Shown in pieces: positions 24,864 through 33,243 of a DNA stretch of 64,000 nucleotides. Source of the DNA: Coprococcus ammoniilyticus (GTDB lineage: Bacteria > Bacillota > Clostridia > Lachnospirales > Lachnospiraceae); assembly GCF_025567345.1 (NCBI RefSeq), contig NZ_JAOQJS010000006.1, forward strand, positions 266,423 through 330,422, read 5' to 3'. Under the pieces are notes generated by a model that searched no databases, was not told where the DNA came from, and saw nothing but the letters and a program-made list of their open reading frames with translations. Positions within the stretch are counted from its first letter, which is position 1. Every line of letters starts with the position of its first letter. The translations under genes and the position numbers were made by a program.

Positions 24864-24896
24864 ACAAAGTCAAATAAATTATGAGGAGGTGAAAAA

Positions 24897-25619
24897 ATGT
24901 ATCAGATTAAGCTTTGTTTTAAATTGGAATACTCGTTTCTTCCGAAAGAGATGGATCGATTGTTTACAAGTTTTTTAAAGGCTGCGACGAAGAATATTTC
25001 CGAAGATTTGTATCAGCGTTTATATGATAAGAGCAGATCAATCATGAAGACGTTTACTTATTCGTATTATTTGCCTGGAGCTAAGTTTACAGCTGATAAG
25101 ATACTTCTTGATAAGGACGAATTCATGGTATTTTTTACGGATGCTGATGATAAGGAATTTTTATATTTGTTTAATGCGTTTCAGACTATGAAATTCAGAC
25201 ATTATTCGATGAATAAAAATTCCATGCAATTAATGTCTGTGTATATTCAGAATATAAATGATATTACAGACGATGAAATCATCATAAAAATGCAGAGCCC
25301 ATTATTGGCAAGATATCATGATAATGATACGAATTCAGATACTTATTATACGTTTGATAAGAATGAGTTTGCAGACGTTGTGAAAGAGAATGTTAAGATC
25401 TTTATTGAAAGAATGAATATTCCGGTTGAGACAGATGATTTTTCTATTCAGGCAATCAAAGGGAAAAAGGTTGTAATACCAGTGTTTGGAAGAAATACAG
25501 ATGCGTCGCTTGGCATTTTCAAATTGAAAGGTTCTGTTGCTTTATTAAATGTTTTGCAGAGATCCGGAATTGGAGCGCGCAGGTCGACGGGAAATGGAAA
25601 GTTTGAAGTATTAGGTTAG
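24897..25619 (+). CDS. cas6: CRISPR endoribonuclease Cas6
   Basis: The 240-aa protein is a two-RRM Cas6 with the C-terminal glycine-rich loop GIGARRSTGNGKFEVLG (224-240) that contacts the repeat RNA. It cuts pre-crRNA within each repeat, leaving an 8-nt 5' handle, here expected to be ATGTGAAT. It is the first gene of a canonical type I-B operon, 20 bp before cas8b. The same enzyme would have to process the degenerate repeats of the adjacent CreR-like RNA. Confidence 0.93.
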   Translation: MYQIKLCFKLEYSFLPKEMDRLFTSFLKAATKNISEDLYQRLYDKSRSIMKTFTYSYYLPGAKFTADKILLDKDEFMVFFTDADDKEFLYLFNAFQTMKFRHYSMNKNSMQLMSVYIQNINDITDDEIIIKMQSPLLARYHDNDTNSDTYYTFDKNEFADVVKENVKIFIERMNIPVETDDFSIQAIKGKKVVIPVFGRNTDASLGIFKLKGSVALLNVLQRSGIGARRSTGNGKFEVLG

Positions 25620-25639
25620 AAGAAAGGAGGATTATAAGT

Positions 25640-27322
25640 TTGGGTAGAATCTATATACCAATGGGTGATTTTCTGAAAAATGCGGGAATCGTAGGTATGC
25701 ATTATATACTGGACGAAATTGCTGATGCATCGGAAGATTTGGATTATGGCTATACGGAGGATAATCAGCAATTATGGCTTGATACAGATTTCTGTCAGAA
25801 AACGGACTGGACGGATTTATACTTCCGTGGGATCACGACATATTACAGGTCACATAGTGTATATCAAACAATATTGGATAAGATTAAGAATTTGTTAGCT
25901 GTACTGGATTTGCCGGAATGGGATGGTAAAAAGTGGAAAGATGATATCAAATTCATTAACGATAAACTTTTGTCTAACAGTTATAAATCGGGCATTGCCA
26001 GTATAAAGGATGAGGTTGATACCACAGAAGCATATGAGTTGCTTAAGGCGGTAAAACTGAAAGAATCTATGGAACCGGAACTGTTGCGGGATCGATTGGT
26101 TCAGTTACATGAATTTCTTATTCAGCCCATTTGTGCAGAAACCTTGATCATGAAAAGTGCTATATACAATTACATCAATCGTTTCTGGGATGGAAAATGT
26201 TTTCTATTACGTGCAAATGCAGCGAAAAATATGCGAGAGGTTTTTGAAAATGATTTTTCAGAACCATTTCGGACTTATATAGCAATTGATCAAAAGAAGG
26301 CAAAGGAGATATGCATTGATTGTAGTGCAATGATTGATTCGAAGACGAAAGTATCACTTGCATTTATGAAGGATCAGGCAGATGATCTGGCAAGAAAACA
26401 ATCAGCTTTCTGGAATTGTAAGGTAGATGCTTTCCTGTGTCCGGTGTGTGCATTTGTATATGCGTTATCTCCGCTTGGTTTTTATCTGATGGGAAATCGA
26501 TTTTTGTTTATTAATACGGATCAGAACATTCAGGAATTATTAGAAGCAAATCGTAAGGATGGCGTCATGCAGGATGCGGAAAGAGAAGATGAAGAACGAT
26601 ATACTTCATGGATTTCCAGAACATTGAATCTGTTATTGAAGATGAAGACAGAAGAACTTGGTAATATTCAGGTTATAACCAGAGGAAGAGATGAAAGCGA
26701 ACGTTATACATTTGATATTATTAATAAAAATATCCTTGCAATATTAAATGATGAGAAAGTAAGGGCTGGACTTGATGTATTAAGTAAATACCCATATATA
26801 AAAAAGGGGACTGAATATATAAATATACATGAAACAGTAATATTGAATATTCTTCGGTATAGAAATCAATATCCATTATTAAATATCTTGTTAAGGCAGT
26901 CTTTGGATACAAAGACATATTTGGTAGATGCATACTGGGTATATGACATTCAGATTCGTGTAAGTTTATTGAAGAAAGACAATGTAGATAAGAATAGGAT
27001 AGGAGGTGCGATAGTGAATCGATACAAAGTTAGAGAGTGTGGATATGAATTAAGAAATAAACTGTTGGCTGCGAAAGGCACAAGCGATGATTCAAGAATC
27101 AGAGGTACTGTATATCGATTACTGAATGCAGTTGCAGTTGGAGATGTTTCTCATTTTATGGAAATTATAATGCGTATCTATTGTTCTGTAAATCTGACAG
27201 TTCCGGATGCATTCATAGAGTGTCTGGATAATCGAGAGAAGTTTAGAGAGTATGGATATGCATTCCTTATGGGATTAGAAGGAAGTCATTATGAAAAGAA
27301 GGAGGAAAAGGTTAATGATTAG
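25640..27322 (+). CDS. cas8b: Type I-B Cascade large subunit Cas8b (Cst1 type)
   Basis: The 560-aa protein has the order and zinc-finger pair typical of Cas8b1/Cst1: CIDCSAMIDS near residue 224 and CPVCAFVYALSPLGF near 267. The large subunit recognises the PAM and stabilises the R-loop in the Cascade effector. The start is TTG at 25640, with AAAGGAGG 9 nt upstream; the next ATG (25661) lacks a site at proper distance. Its last 8 bp overlap cas7. Confidence 0.9.
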   Translation: MGRIYIPMGDFLKNAGIVGMHYILDEIADASEDLDYGYTEDNQQLWLDTDFCQKTDWTDLYFRGITTYYRSHSVYQTILDKIKNLLAVLDLPEWDGKKWKDDIKFINDKLLSNSYKSGIASIKDEVDTTEAYELLKAVKLKESMEPELLRDRLVQLHEFLIQPICAETLIMKSAIYNYINRFWDGKCFLLRANAAKNMREVFENDFSEPFRTYIAIDQKKAKEICIDCSAMIDSKTKVSLAFMKDQADDLARKQSAFWNCKVDAFLCPVCAFVYALSPLGFYLMGNRFLFINTDQNIQELLEANRKDGVMQDAEREDEERYTSWISRTLNLLLKMKTEELGNIQVITRGRDESERYTFDIINKNILAILNDEKVRAGLDVLSKYPYIKKGTEYINIHETVILNILRYRNQYPLLNILLRQSLDTKTYLVDAYWVYDIQIRVSLLKKDNVDKNRIGGAIVNRYKVRECGYELRNKLLAAKGTSDDSRIRGTVYRLLNAVAVGDVSHFMEIIMRIYCSVNLTVPDAFIECLDNREKFREYGYAFLMGLEGSHYEKKEEKVND

Positions 27323-28193
27323 GAATGGTTTAACACTTACAATGGTATTTCTTGCAGAAAGTGCAAATTATGGAGAGGGCGTAGGTAATATTACGACACT
27401 CAAAAAATTATCACGAGGAACATATGAGCAGTATTCTTATATATCAAGACAGGCATTAAGATACAATATTATTCAGCAGTTAGGCTGGGATACAACACCT
27501 GTTGATGGTAAGAGTGGAGTGGTTCAGTTTGCACCAACTGCCAATATAAAAGATTACCCGGAAATTGACTTTTTTGGTTATATGAAGACCAGCGCAAAAG
27601 GAGAGGATAAAAAAGGCGGAGCAGATACCAGAAGTGCAGTTGTTCGACTGAGTAATGCGGTATCATTAGAGCCTTATCAGAGCGATCTGGAATTTTTAAC
27701 CAATATTGGATTGGCAAAACGTCAGGATCTTGATAATGCGATCGCACAGAGTGAGATACAGAAATCATTTTATTCATATACGATCACGATAGATCTTGAT
27801 CGTATTGGTGTGGATGGAGATCTTGAGATATCTGCAGAAGAAAAAGCAGATCGAGTAAAGAAATTCCTTGATACAATCCAGTATTTATATCGTGATATAA
27901 AGGGAAGAAGAGAGAACCTTAGTCCTGTATTTGCAATCGGTGGTCGATATATAAGAAAAAATCCGTTCTTTGAAAATAGAGTATCTTTGGAAAATGGTGC
28001 GATAAACACGAAGATGCTTGAAGAGATTATTGAAAGTGATGAGGATATAAAGAACAATACTTGTGTTGGAGTTGTGACAGGTATTTTCCAGAATGATGCA
28101 GAATTAAAAGATACATTGCATGCAAAGACCGTTGCGGATGTATTTAAACAGTTGAAAAAGGAAGTTGATGAATATTATGGAGCGAGCAATTAG
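27315..28193 (+). CDS. cas7: Type I-B Cascade backbone Cas7 (Cst2/DevR family)
   Basis: The 292-aa protein begins GLTLTMVFLAESANYGEG and continues with TTLKKLSRG and YISRQALRYN, characteristic of the Cst2/DevR group of Cas7. Six or so copies coat the crRNA spacer; the thumb of each flips every sixth guide base, which matters for reading the pseudo-spacer match upstream. I chose the ATG at 27315 after AAGGAGG; an ATG at 27291 lies inside that site's upstream run. Confidence 0.93.
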   Translation: MIRNGLTLTMVFLAESANYGEGVGNITTLKKLSRGTYEQYSYISRQALRYNIIQQLGWDTTPVDGKSGVVQFAPTANIKDYPEIDFFGYMKTSAKGEDKKGGADTRSAVVRLSNAVSLEPYQSDLEFLTNIGLAKRQDLDNAIAQSEIQKSFYSYTITIDLDRIGVDGDLEISAEEKADRVKKFLDTIQYLYRDIKGRRENLSPVFAIGGRYIRKNPFFENRVSLENGAINTKMLEEIIESDEDIKNNTCVGVVTGIFQNDAELKDTLHAKTVADVFKQLKKEVDEYYGASN

Positions 28194-28884
28194 AATTGAT
28201 TGTTTTCAAAACCTTGCGAACTACAGAAAACCAAGTAGTTTCATTATAAAAGAATCTTATCCGTTGCCACCATATTCAACTGTTATTGGTATGATTCATG
28301 CAATTAGTGGATTTGACAGTTATCACAAGATGCAGGTAAGTATCCAGGGAGAAAACGCAGGTTCTGTATCAGAATTATACACAAGATATTCATTCAAATT
28401 CGATACAAAGTATGAAGAAGGAAGACATCAGCTCTGTATCAAAGGTGAAGACAAAGATTATGGTGTGTTTAAGGGGATTGCACATGTAGAACTGATCTGT
28501 GATAATCGGATGGTTTTACATATTATACCTGAGGAGGAAGATTTTGATAAGATTTATCAGGCACTGAAGTGTCCGATTATTTATCCATCATTAGGGCGGT
28601 ATGAAGATTTGCTGGATATTCAAAATGTAGAAATTGTTGAATTACAGAAAGTTGAATCAGCAACGATTCGAAATAATATCTATATTCCATTTCAATCAGA
28701 ACTGGATATTGGACGACGTACAAGCACGACTTACATGTTAACAAAGGAATACGAGATAACACCGCAGGGATATCGCAGATGGAAACCGGATGGTGGAAAG
28801 ATAAAAGCGCATTATATGCCGAAGGATACTTCAGTAGTGAATGCATATATCGATACCTATGGGGATGTTGTTGCGTTCGCATAA
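28177..28884 (+). CDS. cas5: Type I-B Cascade subunit Cas5
   Basis: The 235-aa protein starts MERAIRIDCFQNLANYRKPSS and continues with the Cas5 pattern YPLPPYSTVIGMIHA and SLGRYEDLL. Cas5 caps the 5' handle of the crRNA in Cascade. It overlaps cas7 by 17 bp; an in-frame ATG at 28168 is an alternative start. Operon position and family agree. Confidence 0.92.
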   Translation: MERAIRIDCFQNLANYRKPSSFIIKESYPLPPYSTVIGMIHAISGFDSYHKMQVSIQGENAGSVSELYTRYSFKFDTKYEEGRHQLCIKGEDKDYGVFKGIAHVELICDNRMVLHIIPEEEDFDKIYQALKCPIIYPSLGRYEDLLDIQNVEIVELQKVESATIRNNIYIPFQSELDIGRRTSTTYMLTKEYEITPQGYRRWKPDGGKIKAHYMPKDTSVVNAYIDTYGDVVAFA

Positions 28885-28913
28885 CAAGATAAGAGAGGGA
28901 TTGACAATACGAT

Positions 28914-31283
28914 ATGGAATATTATGCAAAGTCAAATGACACCAAGAAAGAGGTTAAAAATGTAAATGACATCAGAAACATATTGATTTATCTTTTGGAC
29001 AACCAGATGGATAAATTGAATGAAAACGAGTCGAAGATGATCATTTCTTACTTGGATTCTTTGAAACAGCAAACTGTTCAGGAGCAAAAAACTTTAAGAG
29101 AACATGAGAAGGATATTGTTAACTGTGCAGGAAAATTCTTTGAGATTTTTTATATGTATTTTACAGAAAAGGAAAAGAATCTGGTTTTAGAGGCATGCCG
29201 AGTGCATGACCTTGGAAAAGCTAATTATATTTTCCAAACAATTGTCAATCCCGGACTTGCAAGGATGGCAGAAAGTCAGATACCACATGGTTTCCTTAGT
29301 GCACTTAGTTTATCAGAGAAACAGATTAAGCAGGAAATACCTGGATGTACAGACGATGACTTTTCTATGTTGTTGACAGCAGTCTATTATCATCATGATC
29401 GGAAGGATAGTTTTTCTGATAGAAATTTTTATGACTATTACGATAAATGGTATAAAAAATATTTGCAGGAATATTTGGGAAAGAAAGATGTGAAATTTTC
29501 TGCCGCAAATCGTAATCAACTGTTGTATTCGAATAATCCTACAATGAAATTGAGAAGTGTAGATGAGCCAACATGGTGTGAATATATGCTGATAAAGGGA
29601 TTGTTGAATAAGTTTGACTGGACGGTAAGTGCAGGATATGAAGAAGCAGAATTACACAGTGACATTGCTGAGAAAAAATTATGCAGCACGATTCGCGATT
29701 ACTTTTCAAATTCATTGCGTGAGTTGCAGGTTTTTATGCAGGAACATAGTGATGATAATGTTGTAGTTATAGCACCTACTGGATCGGGAAAAACAGAGGC
29801 AGCTTTATTATGGGCAAATGGTGAGAAAGGTTTTTATACATTACCGTTAAAAGTTTCTTCTAATGCCATATATAGCAGAATAAAGAACAGGTATATGTAT
29901 AAGGATGTAGCATTGCTTCATTCTGATAGCTTAAGCAGTTATTTTGATGGAACAGATGGGAAATTTACAGATGGGAATACCAGATATGAGCAGGCAAAAT
30001 TGTTCTCGTATCCACTTACTGTCTGCACGGTAGATCAATTATTTAAATTTGTTTATAAAGCCCCGGGAACTGAGATTTTTGCAGCAACACTGAAATATTC
30101 AAAATTAATTATAGACGAGATTCAGTCATATTCTCCTAAGATAGTAGCAGCATTAATTTACGGCTTGTCAGAACTAAAACAAATGGAAGGAAAATTCGCA
30201 ATCATAACAGCAACATTTCCGCCGGTTTTAGAATTTTTTATGCGAAAATATCGGTTGATAAAGGATCGGGATTATATTTTTAGAGATTTTTCCGATACAA
30301 TGGGAACAGACAGGCATACGATCGCATTATTTCATGAAGAATTTGATTTTGACAGAATTGCGGAAGATGGATACAAGAAAAAAGTTTTGGTCATATGCAA
30401 TACAGTATCAAAGGCACAGAAGGTATATGAAGAATTATCCCAAAGAACAGACGAGGTATTCCTGCTTCATTCCAGATATATTCGGAAACATCGAGATCAG
30501 TTGGAAAAGATGATAATGGATTTTTCCGATAATGATGAGATGACAGGTATATGGGTAACAACCCAGATTGTAGAAGCAAGTCTGGATATTGATTTTGATG
30601 TTCTTTATACGGAGATGTGTACGGCTGACAGTTTATTGCAAAGAATGGGACGGTGTAATAGAGCAGGAAAAAAGGATATAACCGATGCAAATGTATTAAT
30701 TTATGTTAATTATTCAGGATGTATGAAGAATGGAAAAGGAATATATGACAGTGATATATATGATAGATCTGTACGATTATTAGAGGAATATAATGGAATG
30801 CTTTTTTCCGAAAAAGATAAAGTTCAGTATATGAATAAAGTTTATGATGTAGACGCATTAAAGAATACGGATTACTTCCAAACGATAAAAAGGAATCTGG
30901 CTAAATTTAAATCGTTGCAGCCGTTAGATTATACATCTAAGAAAGATATCGATGAGGATTTTCGTGGAATAAAAAGTATTACAGTAATCCCAGATAGAAT
31001 ATATCAGGAAAATCAGGAGCTGATCGAGGCAATAACGGGTGTTTTAGATACACCATATGTTGACAGTAATATACGAAGGATATTGAAAGCAAAACTGGCA
31101 GATATAACTCTTAATCTGAATCTGTATTCGGATCGGAGAAAATTAGATGGTGTGGATTTGAATTGTATAAATGACAGATTAGATATTCACAGGACATGCT
31201 TATTATATGATTTTGATGAAATGACAGGACGGGGTATGGGCTTATCGTTAACGAAGTATGATGATGAGTGGAATTTCATATAA
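28914..31283 (+). CDS. cas3: CRISPR-associated helicase-nuclease Cas3
   Basis: The 789-aa protein fuses an N-terminal HD nuclease (HEKD, HDLGK near 98, PHG, YYHHD) to an SF2 helicase. Helicase motifs are Walker A APTGSGKTEAA near 285, IIDEIQSY near 401 in the Walker B position, ITATFPP, and the motif VI stretch QRMGRCNRAG. It degrades DNA recruited by Cascade. All catalytic motifs look intact, so the interference module should be active. Confidence 0.95.
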   Translation: MEYYAKSNDTKKEVKNVNDIRNILIYLLDNQMDKLNENESKMIISYLDSLKQQTVQEQKTLREHEKDIVNCAGKFFEIFYMYFTEKEKNLVLEACRVHDLGKANYIFQTIVNPGLARMAESQIPHGFLSALSLSEKQIKQEIPGCTDDDFSMLLTAVYYHHDRKDSFSDRNFYDYYDKWYKKYLQEYLGKKDVKFSAANRNQLLYSNNPTMKLRSVDEPTWCEYMLIKGLLNKFDWTVSAGYEEAELHSDIAEKKLCSTIRDYFSNSLRELQVFMQEHSDDNVVVIAPTGSGKTEAALLWANGEKGFYTLPLKVSSNAIYSRIKNRYMYKDVALLHSDSLSSYFDGTDGKFTDGNTRYEQAKLFSYPLTVCTVDQLFKFVYKAPGTEIFAATLKYSKLIIDEIQSYSPKIVAALIYGLSELKQMEGKFAIITATFPPVLEFFMRKYRLIKDRDYIFRDFSDTMGTDRHTIALFHEEFDFDRIAEDGYKKKVLVICNTVSKAQKVYEELSQRTDEVFLLHSRYIRKHRDQLEKMIMDFSDNDEMTGIWVTTQIVEASLDIDFDVLYTEMCTADSLLQRMGRCNRAGKKDITDANVLIYVNYSGCMKNGKGIYDSDIYDRSVRLLEEYNGMLFSEKDKVQYMNKVYDVDALKNTDYFQTIKRNLAKFKSLQPLDYTSKKDIDEDFRGIKSITVIPDRIYQENQELIEAITGVLDTPYVDSNIRRILKAKLADITLNLNLYSDRRKLDGVDLNCINDRLDIHRTCLLYDFDEMTGRGMGLSLTKYDDEWNFI

Positions 31284-31292
31284 GGAGGAATT

Positions 31293-31787
31293 GTGGAAAA
31301 TCGAGTTACTGGTGTAATGATTTATTATTATTTTGTGTGTAAAAGAAAATTATGGTATTTCATAAATGAAATAAACATGGAATCCGATAATGAAAATGTT
31401 ATGTTGGGTAAATTACTTGATGAGAACAGTTACCGGCGTGATGATAAACACATTAATATCGATAATGTAATAAATATTGATTTTATAAAAGAGCATCAGG
31501 AATTACATGAGATAAAAAAGAGCAAGGCAATAGAAGAAGCAGGAATCTGGCAGGTTAAATATTATCTATATTATTTGAAACAACGAGGAGTTAAGGGTTT
31601 AACGGCAAAGATTGATTATCCATTGATCAAGAAAAATATTGTTGTTGAACTGTCAGAGGATGATGAAGTACAGTTGCAGAAGATAGTTGCAGATATAGAA
31701 AAGTTAAAAATGCAGGAACAACCACCAGCATTTGAAAAACAAAAAATATGTGGAAAGTGCGCATATCATGATTTGTGTTTTATCTAA
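31293..31787 (+). CDS. cas4: Cas4 adaptation nuclease
   Basis: The 164-aa protein has the Cas4 iron-sulfur cysteines at Cys16 and in CGKCAYHDLC (153, 156, 162), a RecB-like nuclease core with HEIKKSK and the WQVKYYLYYL (QxxxY) motif. It trims prespacers and enforces PAM choice and orientation with Cas1-Cas2. The start is GTG at 31293 after AAGGAGG. The presence of two oppositely oriented copies of one spacer in the array is interesting given this orienting role. Confidence 0.92.
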   Translation: MENRVTGVMIYYYFVCKRKLWYFINEINMESDNENVMLGKLLDENSYRRDDKHINIDNVINIDFIKEHQELHEIKKSKAIEEAGIWQVKYYLYYLKQRGVKGLTAKIDYPLIKKNIVVELSEDDEVQLQKIVADIEKLKMQEQPPAFEKQKICGKCAYHDLCFI

Positions 31788-31799
31788 CATGGAGGGATA

Positions 31800-32792
31800 A
31801 TGGGACAAAGTTTTTATATTTACAATAGTGGAGATTTAAAAAGAAAAGATAATACACTTCAATTTATATCTACAGGTGGAGAAAAAAGAGATATTCCGAT
31901 TGAACGAATTGATGATATTTATGTCATGTCAGAAATGTCATTTAATACAACATTTTTGAGTTACATTTCTCAATATGGAATCCCGATACATTTCTTCAAT
32001 TATTATAATTTTTATACAGGTAGCTTTTATCCAAAAGAAAAGCTGTTGGCAGGTCAATTATTGGTAAAACAGGTTGAACATTATACTGATTATGGCAAGA
32101 GATTGACCATTGCAAAAAAAATTATAGAAGCGGCTGCCGATAATATTTACCGAAATCTCCGGTATTATAACGGGCGAGGTAAGGATGTGTCTTCCTATAT
32201 GTCAGAAATTGATTCGTTGAGAAAAGAATTACCCAAAACATCAACGATTCAAGAGTTAATGGGAATAGAAGGAAATATACGAAGACATTATTATGCAGCG
32301 TGGAATGTTATCATTGATCAGGAAATAGAGTTTGATAAAAGAGTTATGCATCCGCCTGATAACATGATTAATTCGTTGATTTCTTTTGTTAATTCTCTGA
32401 TTTATTCAAAGGTTCTTAGTGAGGTGTATCATACACAATTGAATCCGACGATAAGTTATCTCCATGAACCTGGTGTCAGAAGATTTTCGCTATGTCTGGA
32501 TGTAGCAGAAATTTTCAAACCGTTGATAGGAGATCGACTTCTTTTTTCTTTATTAAACCGTAATCAGATAACAGAAAAAAGTTTTACGAAGGAGTTGAAC
32601 TATTTGCATTTGAATAGGGATGCATCCAGATTGATTGCACAGGAGTTGGAGAAAAAATTACAGCAGACAATTATGCATAAAGATTTAGGTCGCCCTGTTA
32701 CATATCAGTATCTGATGCGTTTAGAGTTATACAAGTTGATCAAGCATCTGATCGGTGAAAAAGAATATGAAGGATTCAGAATATGGTGGTGA
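31800..32792 (+). CDS. cas1: CRISPR integrase Cas1
   Basis: The 330-aa protein has the Cas1 I-B architecture with metal ligands Glu (LMGIEGN, near 156), His (SYLHEPG, near 221) and Asp (CLDVAEIFKP, near 235). With Cas2 it inserts new spacers at the leader end. AGGAGG-like AACATGGAGGGA precedes the ATG. It is intact, in line with a long array. Confidence 0.96.
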   Translation: MGQSFYIYNSGDLKRKDNTLQFISTGGEKRDIPIERIDDIYVMSEMSFNTTFLSYISQYGIPIHFFNYYNFYTGSFYPKEKLLAGQLLVKQVEHYTDYGKRLTIAKKIIEAAADNIYRNLRYYNGRGKDVSSYMSEIDSLRKELPKTSTIQELMGIEGNIRRHYYAAWNVIIDQEIEFDKRVMHPPDNMINSLISFVNSLIYSKVLSEVYHTQLNPTISYLHEPGVRRFSLCLDVAEIFKPLIGDRLLFSLLNRNQITEKSFTKELNYLHLNRDASRLIAQELEKKLQQTIMHKDLGRPVTYQYLMRLELYKLIKHLIGEKEYEGFRIWW

Positions 32793-32795
32793 AAT

Positions 32796-33074
32796 ATGTA
32801 TGTAGTATTGGTATATGACATAAATAAAGAAAACAATGGACAAAAACGATGGAATCATATTTTTAAGATTTGTAAAAGGTATTTGTCCCATATACAAAAT
32901 TCTGTTTTTGAGGGAGATATCACAAAAGTACAACTTGTGAAGCTGAAACAGGAGCTGGATGAATATATTGATCATGAATTGGATTCCGTTATTATATTTA
33001 AAAGCAGGCAGGAAAAATGGTTGAATAAAGAATTTTGGGGTAAGGAAGATGACAAAGCCAGTTTCTTTATTTGA
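32796..33074 (+). CDS. cas2: CRISPR adaptation protein Cas2
   Basis: The 92-aa protein has the ferredoxin-like Cas2 fold with the N-terminal strand YVVLVYDI (Asp8), the segment LSHIQNSVFEGDIT, and DSVIIFKS. It forms the Cas1-Cas2 integration scaffold. It lies 3 bp after cas1 and is the last cas gene before the leader. Confidence 0.95.
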   Translation: MYVVLVYDINKENNGQKRWNHIFKICKRYLSHIQNSVFEGDITKVQLVKLKQELDEYIDHELDSVIIFKSRQEKWLNKEFWGKEDDKASFFI

Positions 33075-33243
33075 AATTGTCGACCATAAATATTGCAAAA
33101 ACTGCCGTCAGTCGACAATGTGATGAAATATAGAAAAATGGAATATACAATTAAAAAATAGAAAGTGTATTCCCAGTATTGAAGCAAGGTCGACAGAAAG
33201 AGGATATGAAAGCATTGTAAAATATTGCTTTTTTATAGTGTTG
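33075..33243 (+). promoter_or_regulatory. CRISPR leader
   Basis: This 169-bp AT-rich stretch between cas2 and the first perfect repeat is the leader: the far end of the array carries degenerate repeats, so growth is on this side. It holds three GTCGAC sites (33079, 33111, 33189), the first two inside a perfect inverted repeat ATTGTCGAC/GTCGACAAT. TATAGT lies just before the first repeat and may be the pre-crRNA -10 box. Confidence 0.7.
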
